NCBI GenBank assembly: GCA_022821065.1
Contig: JAJEEK010000106.1
Coordinates: 1 to 34,731, forward strand
Origin: Candidatus Poribacteria bacterium
Lineage (GTDB): Bacteria > Poribacteria > WGA-4E > WGA-3G
Length of the DNA: 34,731 nt
Direction: 5' to 3'
Positions 15,577 through 23,258 of this stretch are shown here, piece by piece (position 1 is the first letter of the stretch; the number at the start of each line of letters is the position of its first letter). A model generated the notes under the pieces. The model was not told the origin of the DNA. It searched no databases and saw only the letters and a list, made by a program, of their open reading frames with translations. The position numbers and the translations under genes were made by a program.

Positions 15577-16452
15577 CTATCTAACAATTTCCGTCCCGAC
15601 GCCACCCTCTGTGAAAACTTCCAGCAGTAGAGAATGCGGAATCCTACCATCAATAATATGGGTCTTATAGACCCCCCCCATGAGTGCTGTCGTGCAGGCT
15701 TCCACCTTCGGAAGCATTCCGCCCGCGATGCATCCATCCTTAACCAACGCATCCACTTCTCGCATACGGATCGTCGGAATCAGGGACGCATTATCTGAGA
15801 GGTCTCGAAGGATGCCGCGCGTATCCGTGAGCATGATAAGTTTCTCCGCTTGGAACGCGGAGGCAACCTCGCCTGCCATCGTATCCGCATTAATGTTATA
15901 GGTCTGACCATCAACACCGACTCCAATCGGTGCGATGACGGGGACATATCCGCCTTTATCAAGTGCCGTGACCGACTCAGTATTGACACCGATAATTTTT
16001 CCTACGAATCCCAAATCAATGTCAATCTCTTGTCCATTTTCATCTGTAATCTGTGTCTGTTGCTTTTCGGCGAGAATTAGGTTTGCGTCTTTGCCGGAGA
16101 GCCCGATCGCTTTTCCGCCGTGCAGATTAATATGTGATACAATCTCTTTGTTGATGGAACCGAGTACCATCTCGGCGATCTCAACCGTTTCAGCATCCGT
16201 TACACGCAGTCCTTGCACAAATTCCGGGACTTTCCCAACCTTGTCCATCCACGCAGTGATCCGCGGTCCACCGCCGTGAACGATAATTGGTCGGATACCG
16301 ACATATTTCATCAAGACGATGTCCTGCATAACGGATTGGATTAGCGTCTTATCCTCCATCGCGGCTCCACCGTACTTGATGACGATCTGTCGATCATAAA
16401 AGTGACGGATGTAAGGTAACGCTTCAATAAGAACTTCAGCCGTTCTGTTCAT
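15577..16452 (-). CDS. argB: N-acetylglutamate kinase
   Basis: This 291-residue amino-acid kinase phosphorylates N-acetyl-L-glutamate in the second step of arginine biosynthesis. Visible signatures are K26-YGGAAM (phosphate binding), IVHGGGP at 58-63, LRVTDAETVE, GLSGKDANL, YNINADTMAGE in the nucleotide/substrate site, and GGMLPKVEA near the C-terminus. Length matches the bacterial family, and the N-terminal helix (MNRTAEVLIEALPYIRHF) resembles that of arginine-sensitive hexameric forms. No other arg gene is in the window. It has a clear sigma70-type promoter about 40 nt upstream but only a weak ribosome binding site (GAGGG, 14 nt away). Confidence 0.96.
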   Translation of the reverse strand: MNRTAEVLIEALPYIRHFYDRQIVIKYGGAAMEDKTLIQSVMQDIVLMKYVGIRPIIVHGGGPRITAWMDKVGKVPEFVQGLRVTDAETVEIAEMVLGSINKEIVSHINLHGGKAIGLSGKDANLILAEKQQTQITDENGQEIDIDLGFVGKIIGVNTESVTALDKGGYVPVIAPIGVGVDGQTYNINADTMAGEVASAFQAEKLIMLTDTRGILRDLSDNASLIPTIRMREVDALVKDGCIAGGMLPKVEACTTALMGGVYKTHIIDGRIPHSLLLEVFTEGGVGTEIVR

Positions 16453-16498
16453 TTTATTAGGTTTTGCCCTCTATTTTCGCTAAGATATTGTATACTAT

Positions 16499-16527
16499 AT
16501 GATACGAAATCTGTGTGGCTTTGTCAA
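16499..16527 (-). promoter_or_regulatory. Sigma70-type promoter for argB
   Basis: On the minus strand TTGACA, a 17-nt spacer and TATCAT. Transcription would start about 40 nt before the argB ATG. Confidence 0.78.
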
Positions 16528-16656
16528 ATTAAATCAGTGGTCAGACAGATAGTTCTCAGTATTCACGGGGCAACTATAGTAGCGTGAAAAATTAAGAAGA
16601 CACTTTTTCGTTAACAAAAGAAGGTGCGTAGAGGGTTTTTGCTTAAGAAATCCGCA

Positions 16657-16677
16657 GAAACACCCTATCAAAAACAC
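16657..16677 (+). repeat. Dispersed intergenic repeat, copy 2
   Basis: This 21-nt segment (GAAACACCCTATCAAAAAC plus AC) is identical to 20481-20501, and a third, minus-strand relative is at 7025-7048. All three lie in intergenic DNA. Here the repeat is the left arm of an inverted repeat closed at 16691-16699. Confidence 0.7.
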
Positions 16678-16762
16678 CCCCAGCAAAAACGGTGTTTCTT
16701 CAAGGGCCCTCGTCCGTCTTTCAAAGTGCGTCTAATTATTTTACATGTCTCTATAAATTTTG

Positions 16763-16791
16763 TTGACAAATCCCTTAAAATGTTGCACACT
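16763..16791 (+). promoter_or_regulatory. Possible sigma70-type promoter for the alcohol dehydrogenase
   Basis: A perfect TTGACA at 16763-16768 is followed after 17 nt by a poor -10 (CACACT). The location, 40 nt before the chosen ATG, is right, but the weak -10 leaves doubt. Confidence 0.45.
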
Positions 16792-16831
16792 TGAATTGAT
16801 AAAAAACCGATACGTTAAGGAAAACCGTTTA

Positions 16832-17923
16832 ATGCAGATATCAACCCAAATTTCTCTATTTCACGGAACAGAGGCCCCCTTTGAAGTCTGTGAAGTGCCT
16901 ATGATAATAACGCCAGAGGACACCCTCGTTCGTGTTTCACTTGCGACGATCTGTGGGTCAGACCTACACACCGTATCCGGTCGTCGAGACGCGCCGACAC
17001 CGTGTGTGCTTGGACATGAAGCCGTCGGCACAATCGCAGCACCGACACGACACCGTTCAGCCACCGGTGAACCGCTCCGTGAGGGAGACCGCGTCACGTG
17101 GAGTCTCATGGCTTCGTGTGGCACATGCGACTATTGTACCGACAGAAATCTCCCACAGAAATGCCATACACTTTTCAAATACGGACACGCGCGGAGCGAA
17201 GGGGCTACAACGCTATCCGGCGGATTCGCCACACATATCCTGCTTCGGCCAGGAACAGCCATCTACCACATCCCCGACGATATAACAGACAAAGAAGTTG
17301 TACCCATCAATTGCGCGCTTGCGACTGTTGTAAACGGCTTGAAGACCATCGGCACACACCCTAACGAGGCAGCGGTCATTCACGGGGCAGGCATGTTGGG
17401 CATCTATGCAGCGTGCTATCTGCGGGAACAAGGCTACGAGACGATTGCTGTTGTCGATATTAACGATGGACGCTTAGAAACCGCCAAACGTTTCGGCGCA
17501 ACGCACACCTTCAACCCAGATAAACGCTCTACTGCAGAGATTGACACTGCACTAAAAGACCTGACAAAAGGACGTGGTGCTGATCTCGGTGTAGAGGTTA
17601 GCGGCATAACAAGTGGACTGCCGAACCTGATTGCATGGTTAGCTGTCGGTGGACGGTGTTTGACGCTCGGATATGTCTACCCAAACGCGCATATCTCTAT
17701 TGATGCGGATCACCTCGTCAGGAAATGTGTGACAGTCCAAGGCGTCCATAACTATCACTACACTGCCCTTGGGGACTCACTCCGCTTCATCGAAGAGAGC
17801 CGAAAACGCTACCCGTTTGCGGAACTGATTGGAGAGACGTATTCGTTGACAGACATCAACAACGCTTTTGTAGCGTCGGAGCGTCGGGATGCACTCCGCA
17901 TTGCGATTGCGCCGTCCTTGTAA
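16832..17923 (+). CDS. Zinc-dependent alcohol dehydrogenase, HpnZ-like
   Basis: This 363-residue medium-chain dehydrogenase has Cys41, His62 and Glu63 (ICGSDLH, LGHEA) for the catalytic zinc. Cys96, Cys99, Cys102 and Cys111 (SCGTCDYC...KC) bind the structural zinc, and HGAGMLG at 184-190 lies in the NAD fold. The stretch GDRVTWSLMASCGTCDYC...LPQKCHTLFKYGHA is strongly reminiscent of the putative phosphonate-catabolism alcohol dehydrogenase family (HpnZ). That assignment is from memory of the family, and no phosphonate genes are adjacent, so the substrate is open. The start is at MQISTQISL with AAGGA about 10 nt upstream; longer in-frame starts would overlap the promoter. Confidence 0.88.
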   Translation: MQISTQISLFHGTEAPFEVCEVPMIITPEDTLVRVSLATICGSDLHTVSGRRDAPTPCVLGHEAVGTIAAPTRHRSATGEPLREGDRVTWSLMASCGTCDYCTDRNLPQKCHTLFKYGHARSEGATTLSGGFATHILLRPGTAIYHIPDDITDKEVVPINCALATVVNGLKTIGTHPNEAAVIHGAGMLGIYAACYLREQGYETIAVVDINDGRLETAKRFGATHTFNPDKRSTAEIDTALKDLTKGRGADLGVEVSGITSGLPNLIAWLAVGGRCLTLGYVYPNAHISIDADHLVRKCVTVQGVHNYHYTALGDSLRFIEESRKRYPFAELIGETYSLTDINNAFVASERRDALRIAIAPSL

Positions 17924-17935
17924 GAATATAGGTTA

Positions 17936-20416
17936 TCAGTTATCCATAAGATCGCGAGCGGAACTCGCTCCTACAGAAGAATCTATCCAACACTGTTTAC
18001 CATCAGTACGGAGTGTAATGGCTGCGACTTTATCCGTACGAAGTAGTACACATCCACGTTCTTGATACCGCGCAACCACATCTGAATGCGGAAATTGATA
18101 CAGGCTATTTTCTCCGAGTGAGAAGATCGCATACCGTGGTTGGACTGCATCTATAAATGGTGCGGTGCTTGATGTGCGACTCCCGTGATGTGGTACCTTT
18201 AAAATCTCCGAACGGAGATCCGCCCCAGAGGTGATGAGTCGAGTCTCTGCCTTCTTACCGATGTCGCCTGTGAACAAGATGTCAACCTCGCGATATGTCA
18301 ACTTTATCACGAGTGAATCGTCGTTCTTATCCTGATCCAGCAGGTTGGTCGATGCCGCGTCTATAGGATGTAAGAGGTTCAGTGTAGCGGTCGGTGTGAG
18401 TTCGATTTCTCCAGCGTACGGAAACGTATACGGGATGCCCTCCGCTTCTACAATCGCGCGTAGCCGCCGATGTGTCTGAGAACTGATCGGGAGGTCGGAG
18501 ATGCCGAGGACGCGTCCGATCTCAAAATTCTGTAAAATATATGCAAGTCCGCCACCGTGGTCAATGTCCGGATGCGTTAGTACCACCATATCAAGTTTGC
18601 GAATCCCGCGAAAATCGAGATAAGGTTCAATAATACGTTTGCCGACATCATAGTCAACCCATCTCTGCTTCTTCTCGTCGTAATAACGCCGCTGGACACC
18701 ACCATCGACGAGCATTGTCCGATTGTCTGGAAACCTCACGAAAGTCGCATCACCTTGTCCGACATCAAGTGTAACCACCTCAAGCAGCCTTCCCTTCTCG
18801 TGAAAGGCGGTGTCCCAGACACAGATAGCGATAACAAATAGTCCGACGAGGCTCGCGATTCGCCAGTATCTACGAACATAATGCCAATTCGCGAACCCCA
18901 AAAAGATAGCGGCGTAGAGGACACAGATACCGAATGACGGTGGTGCTAACTTCACGACACCCCAGGTCTGTCCAAACAGATCAATCAGTGCTAAGAAAAT
19001 CGAGATAATCGCGTGATTGAGGAGTGCAAGCAGTTTCGCAAACGGTAGATAGATAAAACCGACACATACCGACACCATCCCAAAGGCAACAATAAGCGAT
19101 ACGAGACCGACCGCAAACGGTCCCACGACGATTCCGAGCGGATAGGTTCGGAAGAAATGATAAGCTATCAACAGTGTTGTCCCGATTTGTGCTGCGAGGG
19201 TCACGAGATAAGAGAGGATCACCCATTTTACAGCGGCGTTCCTGAATTTTGTCAGGATAGAGACAGGCTGCTGCGAAGCTGCGTCGCCTTCATTTTCCCA
19301 CAACCGACGCAGCGGTTTCTCCATCTTCGGGACGAAATAGACGATAGCAGTAACAGCAACGAAAGAGAGTTGGAACCCGACATCCCATACCTGAAGCGGG
19401 TTCAAGAGGAGCAGCGCGAGTGCCGCGAATCCCAATAAATTGAAGAGATCGGCATCCCGATCTATGACGGTTGCAAAAAGAAATAGGATCGCCATCAGCG
19501 AAGCACGGAAAACCGAAGGACGGAAACCGATCAGGCAGGCATAAATAAGTACCGCAGCGATAGTCAGCAGACAAAGTACCTTCTGTGGCAGCCGGAAACA
19601 CCCGAATCCGAAGTAACAGAACATGGCGACAAGACCAACGTGCAAGCCTGAGACGGCGAGTACATGAAAGGTACCGCTGTTTCGGAAGATGTCCAACGTC
19701 TCTGTCGGGAGGTCGCTACGTTTTCCAAGCAAAATACCTTTGAGGAGTTGCGCGTGCAACGACGGTTCGGTTGCCGAAACACCTGTATAGATCGAATCAA
19801 TAACCTGTTCCGTTCGGATACGGAGTGCTTCTATCCAGCGTAAAGGTAAAAACCCGTGCTGTTCCCCAATCCTCAGAAGTCCTTTCGCGTCAATGATACC
19901 GTCAATACCTTGCCGTGCGAGGTAGGCACGATAATCAAAACCGCCTGGATTCCGTTTGTCTTGTGCCTGCTCCAGGACCCCAGTAAGGGTTACTCGTCTA
20001 CCGTAGCGGAGGGGTACTGTTTTTTGGAACCGCACGAGGAACTTCGCTGAGACGCGTTGTGTGGGATCCGATAGCAGTTGGAGTTCGCCGCTGGCGTAGC
20101 AAGCATCCCACATCTCGCCACGATCAGGTTGATATGTCGTAATACCAGAGAAACTGACAGGTTCGTCGTAAAAACGCAGCGGGATCGGTGAATGTGAAAC
20201 GGTTTCCAAACGGAGCATACCGCCCGCAAAAATAGCAAGATGGAGCAACGCGTAACAGAGATAACGCATTCGGTGCCGTGTCGCGATGCTACCGATTAAA
20301 CAGAAAAGCACGGAGAGCCAAAGCCATAACGATGGCACAGAAATCCATCTGCCGACAATGATACCGAGTAAATACGGGACAAGAAAGTAGAGTGCAGGAC
20401 GTGGCTTGAACTTCAT
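17936..20416 (-). CDS. comEC: ComEC/Rec2-type DNA uptake channel
   Basis: This 826-residue inner-membrane protein moves single-stranded DNA during natural transformation. The N-terminal third has several membrane helices and an OB-like soluble segment (VTLTGVLEQAQDKRNPGGFDYRAYLARQG). The middle is the Competence domain with HVLAVSGLHVGLVA and further helices. The C-terminal quarter is a metallo-beta-lactamase-like domain with VVLTHPDIDHGGG, LFTGDIG and LKVPHHGS. All three parts expected of a full ComEC are present. The last dozen codons (GASSARDLMDN) are encoded by a REP-like palindrome, so the tail was probably replaced or extended by the repeat. There is no clear ribosome binding site. CAGTTAC heptamer repeats sit just upstream. 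Confidence 0.95.
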   Translation of the reverse strand: MKFKPRPALYFLVPYLLGIIVGRWISVPSLWLWLSVLFCLIGSIATRHRMRYLCYALLHLAIFAGGMLRLETVSHSPIPLRFYDEPVSFSGITTYQPDRGEMWDACYASGELQLLSDPTQRVSAKFLVRFQKTVPLRYGRRVTLTGVLEQAQDKRNPGGFDYRAYLARQGIDGIIDAKGLLRIGEQHGFLPLRWIEALRIRTEQVIDSIYTGVSATEPSLHAQLLKGILLGKRSDLPTETLDIFRNSGTFHVLAVSGLHVGLVAMFCYFGFGCFRLPQKVLCLLTIAAVLIYACLIGFRPSVFRASLMAILFLFATVIDRDADLFNLLGFAALALLLLNPLQVWDVGFQLSFVAVTAIVYFVPKMEKPLRRLWENEGDAASQQPVSILTKFRNAAVKWVILSYLVTLAAQIGTTLLIAYHFFRTYPLGIVVGPFAVGLVSLIVAFGMVSVCVGFIYLPFAKLLALLNHAIISIFLALIDLFGQTWGVVKLAPPSFGICVLYAAIFLGFANWHYVRRYWRIASLVGLFVIAICVWDTAFHEKGRLLEVVTLDVGQGDATFVRFPDNRTMLVDGGVQRRYYDEKKQRWVDYDVGKRIIEPYLDFRGIRKLDMVVLTHPDIDHGGGLAYILQNFEIGRVLGISDLPISSQTHRRLRAIVEAEGIPYTFPYAGEIELTPTATLNLLHPIDAASTNLLDQDKNDDSLVIKLTYREVDILFTGDIGKKAETRLITSGADLRSEILKVPHHGSRTSSTAPFIDAVQPRYAIFSLGENSLYQFPHSDVVARYQERGCVLLRTDKVAAITLRTDGKQCWIDSSVGASSARDLMDN
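17951..17976 (-). repeat. REP-like palindrome forming the comEC 3' end
   Basis: Read on the minus strand, CTGTAGGAGCGAG-TTC-CGCTCGCGATC has a GCGAG/CTCGC stem. It strongly resembles the TGTAGGAGCGAG-type REP elements known from Pseudomonas. It overlaps the last codons of comEC and lies between convergent genes. Confidence 0.65.
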
Positions 20417-20432
20417 CTTTAGGAATAGTTTC

Positions 20433-20456
20433 CAGTTACCAGTTAACAGTTACCAG
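20433..20456. repeat. CAGTTAC heptamer tandem repeat
   Basis: CAGTTAC-CAGTTAA-CAGTTAC-CAG: three and a half 7-nt units immediately upstream of comEC. Related degenerate units occur around 17931-17945 and 22073-22095, all intergenic. Confidence 0.65.
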
Positions 20457-20480
20457 AAAAGAGATGTTGTGTTATCCGGG

Positions 20481-20501
20481 GAAACACCCTATCAAAAACA
20501 C
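20481..20501 (+). repeat. Dispersed intergenic repeat, copy 3
   Basis: Identical over 21 nt to 16657-16677. With the preceding GGG it extends the match to the minus-strand copy at 7025-7048. Confidence 0.7.
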
Positions 20502-20537
20502 GCCTCTTAACTGGCCACTGGTTATTGGTTGCTGGCA

Positions 20538-20570
20538 GAAGATAAGAAAACTGGAAAAATTGTGTCATCT
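20538..20570 (+). repeat. 33-nt duplicate of GNAT coding sequence
   Basis: It matches 20906-20938, inside the GNAT gene, at 32 of 33 positions. In the same reading frame as the gene it would read EDKKTGKIVSS, then continues open to a TGA at about 20637. It is probably a remnant of a GNAT paralogue or a local duplication; the rest of the open stretch does not resemble the gene. Confidence 0.8.
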
Positions 20571-20635
20571 GAATCTAATACAGGATCCTGGTTAGAATCT
20601 ATTATACCAAGGTTCCCTAAAATATCCACATTTAA

Positions 20636-20664
20636 TTGACTTTTTCGGATCTCTATAATAGAAT
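20636..20664 (+). promoter_or_regulatory. Sigma70-type promoter for the GNAT gene
   Basis: TTGACT, 17-nt spacer, TAGAAT; the -10 ends 40 nt before the start codon at 20705. Confidence 0.65.
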
Positions 20665-20704
20665 CTCTTATGTATCTATTAATACCACCACATAGGAAGC
20701 ATAC

Positions 20705-22060
20705 ATGTCAAAAAACAATATTTTATCTCAAATGCCGATAGATCTCAGCGATAACCTACACCTCCGGTTCGCTACCTCGGATGATATAGACGCACTCGTG
20801 GAATTCAACGCCAGACTCCACGAGGCTGAGAATGTAGGACCGAATGTCCGAGACCTGATGTCAGGAAATCATCCTACCTGTAAAGCAAGCGATTTCACTG
20901 TTGTTGAAGATACGAAAACTGGAAAAATTGTGTCATCTACCTGCCTGATTTCACAGACATGGACATACAGCGGTATCCCCTTTAAATTCGGACAACCCGA
21001 ATTTGTCGCCACTGAACCCGAATACCGCAGGAGAGGACTCGTCCGAAAACAATTTGAAGTCATTCATGCACTCAGTGCAACACGCGGGGAACTGATGCTC
21101 GGTATCACAGGCATCCCCTGGTATTACAGACTCTTCGGATATGAGATGGCACTCGACATGGAAGCAGGAAAGGTGATTGATCGGATACACATCCCGAAAT
21201 TAAAAAAGGCGGAAACCGAAACGTGTCAACTCCGACCAAGAACAGACGCAGATAACGCTTTTATTCAAGAGCTCTACAAGAATGCAATTGAACCACATAT
21301 CTTCGTATGCCCGCGGACACCAGCACTCTGGAAATACGAATTCAACGGACGGTCAACGGGGAGCGATGCACGACACGAATGGCGCATCATTGAAGATATG
21401 GAAGGCACCCGACTCGGATACGTCCAACATTTACAGTGGTGTTTCGAAGGGTTTAGCGAAGCCGCGAACCCTGGTACTAATTTTCTTGTCATGCGAATGG
21501 AACTGAAGCCGCGAGTCGGATATCTGCACCTGATTCCGTCGCTATTGCGGGCGTTATGGAAAACAGCAGAGACAACGCCGGTCACTCCTGAAACCGACAA
21601 CTCGGAGATAATGGGTATTCAGTTCATGTTAGGACGCGAGCATCCGGTCTATCAAGCGTTGCCTAAAAACGTTGTCCGTTCCGAATCTCCGTATGCGTGG
21701 TATATCCGAGTCCCAGATTTAGTGGCGTTTCTACGGCATATCCGACCCGCACTCGAAAAACACCTTATCAACACTGTCGCGGAGAGTTACACCGGCGAAC
21801 TTAAACTCAACTTCTATCGGAGTGGGATATACCTGAAATTTTGCAAGGGCAGCCTAACGGAGATAGCGGATTGGAAACCGGAGGACATCGAGGACGGTGA
21901 TGCCCAGTTCCCAGAACTAACCTTTTTGCAGCTGCTCTGCGGACGATGTCGGACGGAGGAATTGACATTGAACTTCGTCGACTGCTGGGTAAACAATACA
22001 GCGAGGGTACTCCTCGACTGTCTTTTCCCCGAATTTACGGGTGAGGTGTGGCATCTTTAG
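20705..22060 (+). CDS. Eis-like GNAT family N-acetyltransferase
   Basis: This 451-residue protein has an N-terminal GNAT domain (residues about 15-165) containing the acetyl-CoA loop EYRRRGLVRKQFEVIHA, then a second acetyltransferase-like half and a C-terminal sterol-carrier-like region. That is the overall plan of Eis-type enzymes, which acetylate amines. The acceptor is unknown. AGGA lies about 8 nt before the ATG. A second, shorter relative is at 31008-31970. A 33-nt piece of this gene is duplicated upstream at 20538-20570. Confidence 0.88.
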   Translation: MSKNNILSQMPIDLSDNLHLRFATSDDIDALVEFNARLHEAENVGPNVRDLMSGNHPTCKASDFTVVEDTKTGKIVSSTCLISQTWTYSGIPFKFGQPEFVATEPEYRRRGLVRKQFEVIHALSATRGELMLGITGIPWYYRLFGYEMALDMEAGKVIDRIHIPKLKKAETETCQLRPRTDADNAFIQELYKNAIEPHIFVCPRTPALWKYEFNGRSTGSDARHEWRIIEDMEGTRLGYVQHLQWCFEGFSEAANPGTNFLVMRMELKPRVGYLHLIPSLLRALWKTAETTPVTPETDNSEIMGIQFMLGREHPVYQALPKNVVRSESPYAWYIRVPDLVAFLRHIRPALEKHLINTVAESYTGELKLNFYRSGIYLKFCKGSLTEIADWKPEDIEDGDAQFPELTFLQLLCGRCRTEELTLNFVDCWVNNTARVLLDCLFPEFTGEVWHL

Positions 22061-22138
22061 GTTGGCTGTCAGCGACGGGTTGTTAGCTGTTAGTCGGCAC
22101 TCTACAACGGCACAGACTAACAACCTATGCCATAGTAA

Positions 22139-22163
22139 GCAAGCGGGGTTACAACCCGCTTGC
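22139..22163. repeat. GC-rich palindrome between convergent genes
   Basis: GCAAGCGGG and CCCGCTTGC form a perfect 9-bp stem with a 7-nt loop. It lies between the GNAT stop (22060) and the ECF stop (22193). There is no T-run, so it is better described as a REP-like palindrome than a classic terminator, though it may act as one. Confidence 0.65.
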
Positions 22164-22192
22164 AAGGGACGCGAATACATGAAAACCCGGTT

Positions 22193-22840
22193 CTATTGGG
22201 TCTCGCCGTTCCATTCCAGCGGTGCATTCTGCAGGTATGGCAGTAGCATGCCTTGAAGTTGTCGGTGTGCATGGTGCAAGTGCGCTTTAATCGTACCTTC
22301 CGATCGGTTTAACAGCGCAGCAATATCTTTAATTGCAAGTTCATTTCGGTGCCGCAGATTAAAGACACGACGCTGACCCGGCGGGAGCTTCTCCACAGCC
22401 TTTTGGATGATACGTCCGAGTTCTTTTTCCTCAAGGACTTTATCGGGAGATGGATGCGGATCCGTCATGTTTAGCACATCTTCGTTTTCAACGGATAATT
22501 CTTCAAACGGCAAAACCTTGCCTCTTTTACGTTGACGTTGGAAATCGATGCTGCAGTTGATGGCAATCCGGTAGATCCAACTATAAAACGCCGAGCCGCC
22601 TTTGAACTTCGGGAGTGCTTTGAACGCCTTTAGAAACGCCTCTTGGCAGAGGTCTTTTGCTACCTCTTGGTCGCGAACCCGTTGATACAAGAGGTTGTAA
22701 ATTTTCTGTTGATATTTGAGAACGAGAGGATTGAAAGCCTCTGTGTCGCCGCCCTGAAACCGATTGACAAGCTCTACCTCATCAATCTGTTCAAGTTCCA
22801 AATCTGTATACACAGTGGCGGGTTTTTGGCGGTATGTCAT
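22193..22840 (-). CDS. Stand-alone ECF (RpoE-like) sigma factor
   Basis: This 215-residue sigma factor has region 2 at about 22-95 (DQEVAKDLCQEAFLKAFKAL, YSWIYRIAINCSIDFQRQRKR) and region 4 at about 140-195 (LPPGQRRVFNLRHRNELAIKDIAALL, SEGTIKAHLHHAHRQL). Unlike the sigma-propeller proteins it has no membrane helix or extra domain. No anti-sigma gene is adjacent; the neighbour upstream is a divergent histidine kinase. The start is at MTYRQKPATV with GGGAG 9 nt upstream; an in-frame extension of 42 codons has no such signal. The shared ECF-type promoter lies about 300 nt upstream (23146-23175), giving an unusually long leader. Confidence 0.92.
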   Translation of the reverse strand: MTYRQKPATVYTDLELEQIDEVELVNRFQGGDTEAFNPLVLKYQQKIYNLLYQRVRDQEVAKDLCQEAFLKAFKALPKFKGGSAFYSWIYRIAINCSIDFQRQRKRGKVLPFEELSVENEDVLNMTDPHPSPDKVLEEKELGRIIQKAVEKLPPGQRRVFNLRHRNELAIKDIAALLNRSEGTIKAHLHHAHRQLQGMLLPYLQNAPLEWNGETQ

Positions 22841-23057
22841 ATCTTTTTTCTCCCTTTTTTTATCCGTGTTTTTGACTTTGCCGATTAACGATGTGTCGTC
22901 CAGTGTGAAATTTATCCCAATTCGTACACACCGCTGGTGCATAAAAGTTCCAAACTTTCCACACATAAGATGTTTTGGGCTACGGGTTGGTTCGCTTAAA
23001 TCTCAATCAAGAGAACAGTAACGGCTTATAATAGACCGTGAAAGTATCCAGTTATAG

Positions 23058-23086
23058 TTGACACACCAACAACTTTAGGTTATACT
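23058..23086 (+). promoter_or_regulatory. Sigma70-type promoter for the histidine kinase
   Basis: TTGACA, a 17-nt spacer and TATACT make a near-consensus promoter. The leader to the ATG at 23259 would be about 165 nt and would run through the opposing ECF promoter. Confidence 0.75.
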
Positions 23087-23145
23087 AACAGCAATTTTAG
23101 TACTTGATGTCATTACATAGAAAATAGGGGTGGTTTCAACTATTA

Positions 23146-23175
23146 ATGACGCGATTTGTTGATAAAAAAGGTGCA
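23146..23175 (-). promoter_or_regulatory. ECF-type promoter before the stand-alone ECF gene
   Basis: On the minus strand TGCACC, exactly 19 nt and GTCAT. The spacer is the most diverged of the six copies, but both boxes, the spacing and the upstream A/T-rich stretch are kept. Confidence 0.62.
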
Positions 23176-23258
23176 TAATTTTAGAAAAATTGAATTTTTG
23201 GGTTCGCGTAAGTCCTGAAACGGGTTTACAAATCCGAACTGCTACAAAAGGAATTCCG

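Larger units (their letters stand above)
16453..16831. other. Divergent intergenic region between argB and the alcohol dehydrogenase
   Basis: These 379 nt contain the argB promoter (minus), the alcohol dehydrogenase promoter (plus) and, between them, a repeat-rich stretch. A copy of the dispersed GAAACACCC repeat lies at 16657-16677, and a 9-bp inverted repeat AGAAACACC / GGTGTTTCT lies at 16656-16664 and 16691-16699. I see no coding region here. Confidence 0.7.
22841..23258. other. Divergent regulatory region between ECF sigma and histidine kinase
   Basis: These 418 nt hold two promoters pointing towards each other: a sigma70-type one for the kinase (23058-23086, plus) and an ECF-type one for the sigma gene (23146-23175, minus). 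Their transcripts would overlap by roughly 45 nt in antisense. The remaining sequence, the long leader of the sigma gene, shows no convincing gene. Confidence 0.65.

Noticed and set aside
22139..22163. Palindrome considered as a rho-independent terminator
   Set aside because: No T-run follows on either strand, so it is listed as a repeat instead.
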